55,313 nucleotides of DNA from assembly GCF_010093085.1 (NCBI RefSeq), contig NZ_MSRC01000015.1:1-55313 (forward strand), in the 5' to 3' direction. Within the stretch, counting starts at the first letter, position 1; each line of letters opens with the position of its first letter. The position numbers and the translations under genes were made by a program. The notes beneath the pieces were generated by a model. That model was not told the DNA's origin. It ran no database searches and worked only from the letters and a program-made list of their open reading frames with translations. Of the stretch, positions 49,557-55,313 are shown piece by piece. The stretch is from Bacillus sp. SKDU12 (GTDB taxonomy: Bacteria > Bacillota > Bacilli > Bacillales > Bacillaceae).

Positions 49557-50437
49557 TGATATATATGAACGGCCGGTATATAGAGGAGAAAGATGCAGTT
49601 CTTTCTCCTTTTGACCATGGATTTTTATATGGGATCGGTGTTTTCGAAACCTTCAGGCTCTACGAGGGCTGTCCATTTTTATTTGATTGGCATATAAAAA
49701 GGCTTGAGCGGGCGCTTAACGATCTGCAAATTGAATATACTGTTTCGAAGCATGAGATTCATGAGATGCTGGACAAGCTGCTTCGACTGAATGATATCAA
49801 GGATGGCAATGCCCGCGTAAGACTGGACATATCAGCCGGGATCAGTGACAAAGGCTTTGTCTCCCAGACATATGATAAGCCCACCGTTTTATGCTTTATG
49901 AACCAGCTGAAACCAGAAAGCCTTCCTTCGCAAAAAGAAGGAAAGATTTTATCGTTACGGAGAAACACACCAGAGGGGCCATTTCGGTTAAAATCTCATC
50001 ATTATTTAAATAATATGTATGCGAAAAGAGAAATCGGAAATGATCCTCGTATTGAAGGGATTTTCTTAACGGAGGATGGAGCTGTTGCCGAGGGCATCAT
50101 ATCAAATGTTTTCTGGCGGAAAGACAGCTGTATTTATACCCCGTCACTTGATACAGGTATTCTGGACGGTGTCACAAGACGTTTTGTTATGGGAAATGCT
50201 AAGAAGATAGGGCTCGATCTCAAAACGGGACGATATGAGCAAGAATCTCTTTTGGCAGCTGATGAAGCGTGGGTGACGAACTCGGTTCTTGAAATCATCC
50301 CGTTCACTAAAATAGACGAAGCAAATTATGCGGGCCAAAGCGGAGAAGCAGTCTCTGCTCTTCAAACGCTATATAAAAAAGAAATAAAGAACATGATTTA
50401 TGAAAAGGGAGGAAGAGAATGGCGCAGCAAACGATAG
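49556..50437 (+). CDS. pabC: 4-amino-4-deoxychorismate lyase
   Basis: PabC removes pyruvate from aminodeoxychorismate to give 4-aminobenzoate. The 293-residue fold-type IV PLP protein has FDHGFLYGIGVFET (residues 19-32) and the PLP lysine in LKSHHYLNN (near 146). EGIISNVFW and the phosphate-binding GILDGVTRR (near 200) follow. The ATG at 49556 shares a base with the pabA stop; the GTG at 49553 is a less likely alternative. It overlaps folP by 19 bases. Confidence 0.95.
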   Translation: MIYMNGRYIEEKDAVLSPFDHGFLYGIGVFETFRLYEGCPFLFDWHIKRLERALNDLQIEYTVSKHEIHEMLDKLLRLNDIKDGNARVRLDISAGISDKGFVSQTYDKPTVLCFMNQLKPESLPSQKEGKILSLRRNTPEGPFRLKSHHYLNNMYAKREIGNDPRIEGIFLTEDGAVAEGIISNVFWRKDSCIYTPSLDTGILDGVTRRFVMGNAKKIGLDLKTGRYEQESLLAADEAWVTNSVLEIIPFTKIDEANYAGQSGEAVSALQTLYKKEIKNMIYEKGGREWRSKR

Positions 50438-51276
50438 ACCAAACACAAGTAATCCAGACAAGACCCAGCGCTTTATCATATAAAGAGAAGACACTGGTGA
50501 TGGGGATTTTAAACGTAACGCCTGACTCTTTCTCGGACGGCGGAAAATATGACAGCTTGGACAAGGCAGTCTTGCACGCGCAAGAGATGATCGATGACGG
50601 TGCTCATATTATTGATATTGGAGGAGAGTCGACAAGGCCTGGCGCTGAATTCGTGACTGAGGATGAAGAGATGTCCAGAGTCATCCCGGTGATTGAGCGG
50701 ATCACAAAAGAACTGGGCGTGCCGATTTCTATAGATACGTACAAGGCTTCTGTCGCAGATGAAGCTGTGAAAGCCGGCGCATCCATCATCAATGATATTT
50801 GGGGTGCGAAACATGATCCGAAAATGGCTTCCGTTGCAGCCGCACACAATGTTCCCATTGTACTCATGCATAACCGCCCTAAAAGAAATTACGATGACTT
50901 ATTACCGGATATGCTGTCGGACTTAATGGAGAGTGTAAAAATCGCTGTTGAGGCGGGAGTAGAGGAGAAAAACATTATCCTTGATCCGGGCATTGGGTTT
51001 GCGAAAACCTATCATGATAACCTGGCAGTGATGAACAAGCTCGAGATTTTGAGCGGACTGGGGTATCCAGTTCTTCTGGCAACCTCCCGAAAAAGGTTCA
51101 TTGGGCATGTTCTTGATCTTCCGCCCGAGGAGAGGGCTGAGGGAACGGGTGCAACTGTGTGTCTCGGCATTCAAAAAGGCTGCGACATTGTCAGGGTCCA
51201 TGACGTGAAACAAATTGCCAGAATGGCGAAAATGATGGACGTAATGCTGAATAAGGGAGGGGTGCACCATGGATAA
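50419..51276 (+). CDS. folP: Dihydropteroate synthase
   Basis: This enzyme (sul in B. subtilis) joins 4-aminobenzoate to the pterin and is the target of sulfonamides. The 285-residue TIM barrel has MGILNVTPDSFSDGG (residues 28-42), DIGGESTRPGA (near 73) and DPGIGFAKT (near 192). A GGGAGG ribosome binding site inside the end of pabC precedes the ATG. It overlaps folB by eight bases. Confidence 0.97.
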   Translation: MAQQTIDQTQVIQTRPSALSYKEKTLVMGILNVTPDSFSDGGKYDSLDKAVLHAQEMIDDGAHIIDIGGESTRPGAEFVTEDEEMSRVIPVIERITKELGVPISIDTYKASVADEAVKAGASIINDIWGAKHDPKMASVAAAHNVPIVLMHNRPKRNYDDLLPDMLSDLMESVKIAVEAGVEEKNIILDPGIGFAKTYHDNLAVMNKLEILSGLGYPVLLATSRKRFIGHVLDLPPEERAEGTGATVCLGIQKGCDIVRVHDVKQIARMAKMMDVMLNKGGVHHG

Positions 51277-51631
51277 AGTCTACGTAGAAGGCATGGAGTT
51301 TTACGGATACCACGGTGTATTCAAAGAAGAAAATAAGCTAGGGCAGCGATTTAAAGTGGATTTAACTGCTGAGCTGGATTTAAGCAAAGCCGGACAAACA
51401 GATGACCTTGAACAAACAATTAACTACGCTGAGCTCTATCACGTATGTAAGGATATCGTAGAAGGGGAGCCTGTAAAATTAGTAGAAACGCTGGCAGAAC
51501 GCATTGCAGACACGGTGCTCAAAAAATTTCAGCCAGTGCAGCAATGTACTGTGAAAGTGATTAAGCCAGACCCGCCGATTCCCGGACACTATAAATCAGT
51601 AGCAATTGAAATCACGAGAAAAAAATCATGA
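51269..51631 (+). CDS. folB: Dihydroneopterin aldolase
   Basis: FolB cleaves dihydroneopterin to 6-hydroxymethyl-dihydropterin. The 120-residue tunnelling-fold protein has GMEFYGYHGVFKEE (residues 7-20) with the active-site Glu/Lys pattern, TINYAELY (near 50) and LVETLAERIAD (near 72). AAGGGAGG lies within the end of folP. It overlaps folK by four bases. Confidence 0.96.
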   Translation: MDKVYVEGMEFYGYHGVFKEENKLGQRFKVDLTAELDLSKAGQTDDLEQTINYAELYHVCKDIVEGEPVKLVETLAERIADTVLKKFQPVQQCTVKVIKPDPPIPGHYKSVAIEITRKKS

Positions 51632-52131
51632 ACAACATAGCTTATATTGCACTTGGATCCAACATTGGAAATAGAGAAACGTATTTAAGGCAAGCGGTGG
51701 CATTGCTGCATCAGCATGATGCAGTGACAGTCACTAAAGTGTCGTCCATTTACGAAACTGACCCGGTCGGATACGAAGACCAAGATGAATTCTTAAATAT
51801 GGCTGTTGAAATCAAGACATCGCTGAACCCTTTTGAACTTCTTGAACTGACCCAGCATATAGAAAATGAACTAGGCAGAACAAGAGAAGTAAGATGGGGA
51901 CCGCGGACGGCAGACCTTGACATTTTGCTGTTTAATCGTGAAAATATTGAAACAGAGCAACTAATAGTTCCGCATCCGAGAATGTATGAGCGTTTGTTTG
52001 TCCTTGCGCCGCTTGCGGAGATATGCCCGCAGGTTGAAGCAGAGGCAACGAGCGCGGAAACAAACCAAGAAGGTGTAAGAGTATGGAGGCAGAAATCTGG
52101 GGTAGACGAATTCGTGCATTCAGAAAGCTGA
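51628..52131 (+). CDS. folK: HPPK, 6-hydroxymethyl-dihydropterin pyrophosphokinase
   Basis: FolK transfers pyrophosphate from ATP to the pterin, producing the FolP substrate. The 167 residues contain ALGSNIGNRE (7-16), YETDPVGYEDQDEFLN (near 46), the signature RWGPRTADLDILLF (near 91) and VPHPRMYERLFVLAPL. It starts in the folB stop (ATGA). Its last 49 bases overlap yazB in another frame. Confidence 0.96.
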   Translation: MNNIAYIALGSNIGNRETYLRQAVALLHQHDAVTVTKVSSIYETDPVGYEDQDEFLNMAVEIKTSLNPFELLELTQHIENELGRTREVRWGPRTADLDILLFNRENIETEQLIVPHPRMYERLFVLAPLAEICPQVEAEATSAETNQEGVRVWRQKSGVDEFVHSES

Positions 52132-52301
52132 AAGGTTATACTCAAGAAGGATTTGCAAAAGCGTTAGGTATATCAGTTTCTATTCTCGGCGAAATTGAAC
52201 GCGGAAACCGATTGCCGTCAGCTGCCATCATTCAAGGTGCAGCAGATGTTTTAAATATAAGCGCGGACGAATTTGCGCCGCCAGAAAAAGATAATAAATG
52301 A
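52083..52301 (+). CDS. yazB: XRE-family DNA-binding protein YazB
   Basis: This 72-residue protein is essentially one helix-turn-helix domain (LKGYTQEGFAKALGISVSIL with ERGNRLPSAAII). It may be a small regulator, target unknown. The ATG at 52083 has AAGGTG upstream, all within folK. A slightly shorter form is possible. It sits between folK and dusB in the same direction, so it is co-transcribed with the folate genes and may be regulatory or incidental. Confidence 0.85.
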   Translation: MEAEIWGRRIRAFRKLKGYTQEGFAKALGISVSILGEIERGNRLPSAAIIQGAADVLNISADEFAPPEKDNK

Positions 52302-52314
52302 AGGGAGGTCAAAG

Positions 52315-54907
<2,593 letters not shown>

Positions 54908-54912
54908 TAAAG

Positions 54913-54952
54913 AAGAGCGGATCCTTTCTCAATGAAGGGATCCGCTCTTTTT
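54913..54952 (+). terminator. Terminator of lysS
   Basis: AAGAGCGGATCC (54913-54924) pairs perfectly with GGATCCGCTCTT (54938-54949), with further weak pairing inside, then T. Confidence 0.95.
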
Positions 54953-54982
54953 AAATTTCTAAATGTTTCTTTTGAAAAACTA

Positions 54983-55011
54983 TTGCACTATTATTTATAA
55001 GGTGGTATATT
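54983..55011 (+). promoter_or_regulatory. rRNA operon promoter P1
   Basis: TTGCAC (54983-54988), 17 bases and TATATT (55006-55011). Confidence 0.82.
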
Positions 55012-55067
55012 ATTATTCGTTGCCGCTAAACAAGGCGATAACGAAAAAAAGAAATTCAAAAAAGTTG

Positions 55068-55096
55068 TTGACTTCACTTAGGCATCGAGTTATAAT
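55068..55096 (+). promoter_or_regulatory. rRNA operon promoter P2
   Basis: TTGACT (55068-55073), 17 bases and TATAAT (55091-55096). Tandem promoters 85 bases apart are typical of Bacillus rRNA operons. Confidence 0.9.
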
Positions 55097-55288
55097 AATA
55101 AAGTCGCTCAAACGAAGTCGGCAAACGAAACAAAATGATCTTTGAAAACTAAACAAGACAAAACGTACCTGTTAATTCAGTTTTAAACAAATCGCACAGC
55201 GATGTGCGTAGTCAGTCAAACTAGGCCTGCATGATGTAGGTCACACAGGCGTCGCCGCATGATGCGGTGGACTTAACCTGTGATCCAC
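55097..55288 (+). other. 16S rRNA leader with boxA and processing stems
   Basis: The region between P2 and 16S contains a boxA-like TGATCTTTGAAAACT (55136-55150), the antitermination site. Short inverted repeats such as CCTGCATGATGTAGG and CCGCATGATGCGG form the 5' side of the RNase III processing stalk. No reading frame here is credible. Confidence 0.75.
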
Positions 55289-55313
55289 TTATCGGAGAGT
55301 TTGATCCTGGCTC
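55289..55313 (+). rRNA. 16S ribosomal RNA, 5' end only
   Basis: TTATCGGAGAGTTTGATCCT, continuing GGCTC, is the universal start of Bacillus 16S rRNA. The gene is cut by the window end after 25 bases. Confidence 0.95.

Overview
The window is a piece of a Bacillus chromosome from the Bacillus subtilis species complex. Gene order, protein lengths, sporulation genes (csfB, spoVG, spoVT, spoIIE, yabP, yabQ, sspF) and promoter motifs match the origin-proximal region between rRNA operon rrnA and the next rRNA operon of B. subtilis as I remember it. It is not identical to strain 168 as I recall it: the tails of AbrB and Ctc and one residue in SspF differ. A non-168 strain or sister species is therefore likely. 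I could not run a comparison. No phage, transposon, insertion sequence, CRISPR array or genomic island is visible.

Layout. 1-2.3 kb: csfB behind a forespore promoter, then xpaC-yaaN behind a textbook sigma-W promoter. 2.3-9.5 kb: a tightly packed operon yaaO-tmk-darA-yaaR-holB-ricT-yabA-trmN6-yazA-rsmI, converging on abrB, whose promoter carries two Spo0A boxes. 9.8-10.3 kb: a 0.5-kb AT-rich regulatory region. 10.3-16.2 kb: metS, yabD, yabE, rnmV, ksgA. 16.3-20.4 kb: yabG, veg, sspF, ispE, purR, ridA. 20.4-25 kb: spoVG, glmU, prs, ctc, pth, fin. 25-34.7 kb: mfd, spoVT, yabM, yabN, rqcP, yabP, yabQ, divIC, yabR. 34.8-35.1 kb: tRNA-Met and tRNA-Glu. 35.1-47.4 kb: spoIIE, yabS, yabT, tilS, hprT, ftsH, coaX, hslO, yacD, cysK. 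47.5-54.9 kb: the folate operon pabB-pabA-pabC-folP-folB-folK followed by yazB, dusB and lysS. 54.95-55.3 kb: tandem rRNA promoters, a leader, and the first bases of a 16S rRNA gene cut by the window end.

How it works together. Almost everything is on the + strand; abrB is the only minus-strand gene I accept. Housekeeping genes (replication, repair, translation, tRNA and rRNA modification, nucleotide, cell-wall precursor, folate and cysteine metabolism) alternate with sporulation genes. The latter are switched on by sigma-H, sigma-E, sigma-F/G and sigma-K promoters embedded in or between the housekeeping operons. Regulatory sites that can be read directly include PurR boxes, a TRAP site over the pabA ribosome binding site, a sigma-B promoter before ctc, a spoIIE promoter with 21-bp spacing, and intrinsic terminators closing most units.

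The region is conserved core chromosome and I found no convincing undescribed multi-gene system. The observations I consider worth follow-up are small. They are a long-range inverted repeat that should silence spoVT translation on read-through mRNA, a second tandem pair of Spo0A boxes between abrB and metS, and a terminator-like (possibly T-box-derived) leader before metS. Others are a yabE promoter lying downstream of the longer reading-frame starts, and an apparent circular permutation of the von Willebrand A fold in YabS.
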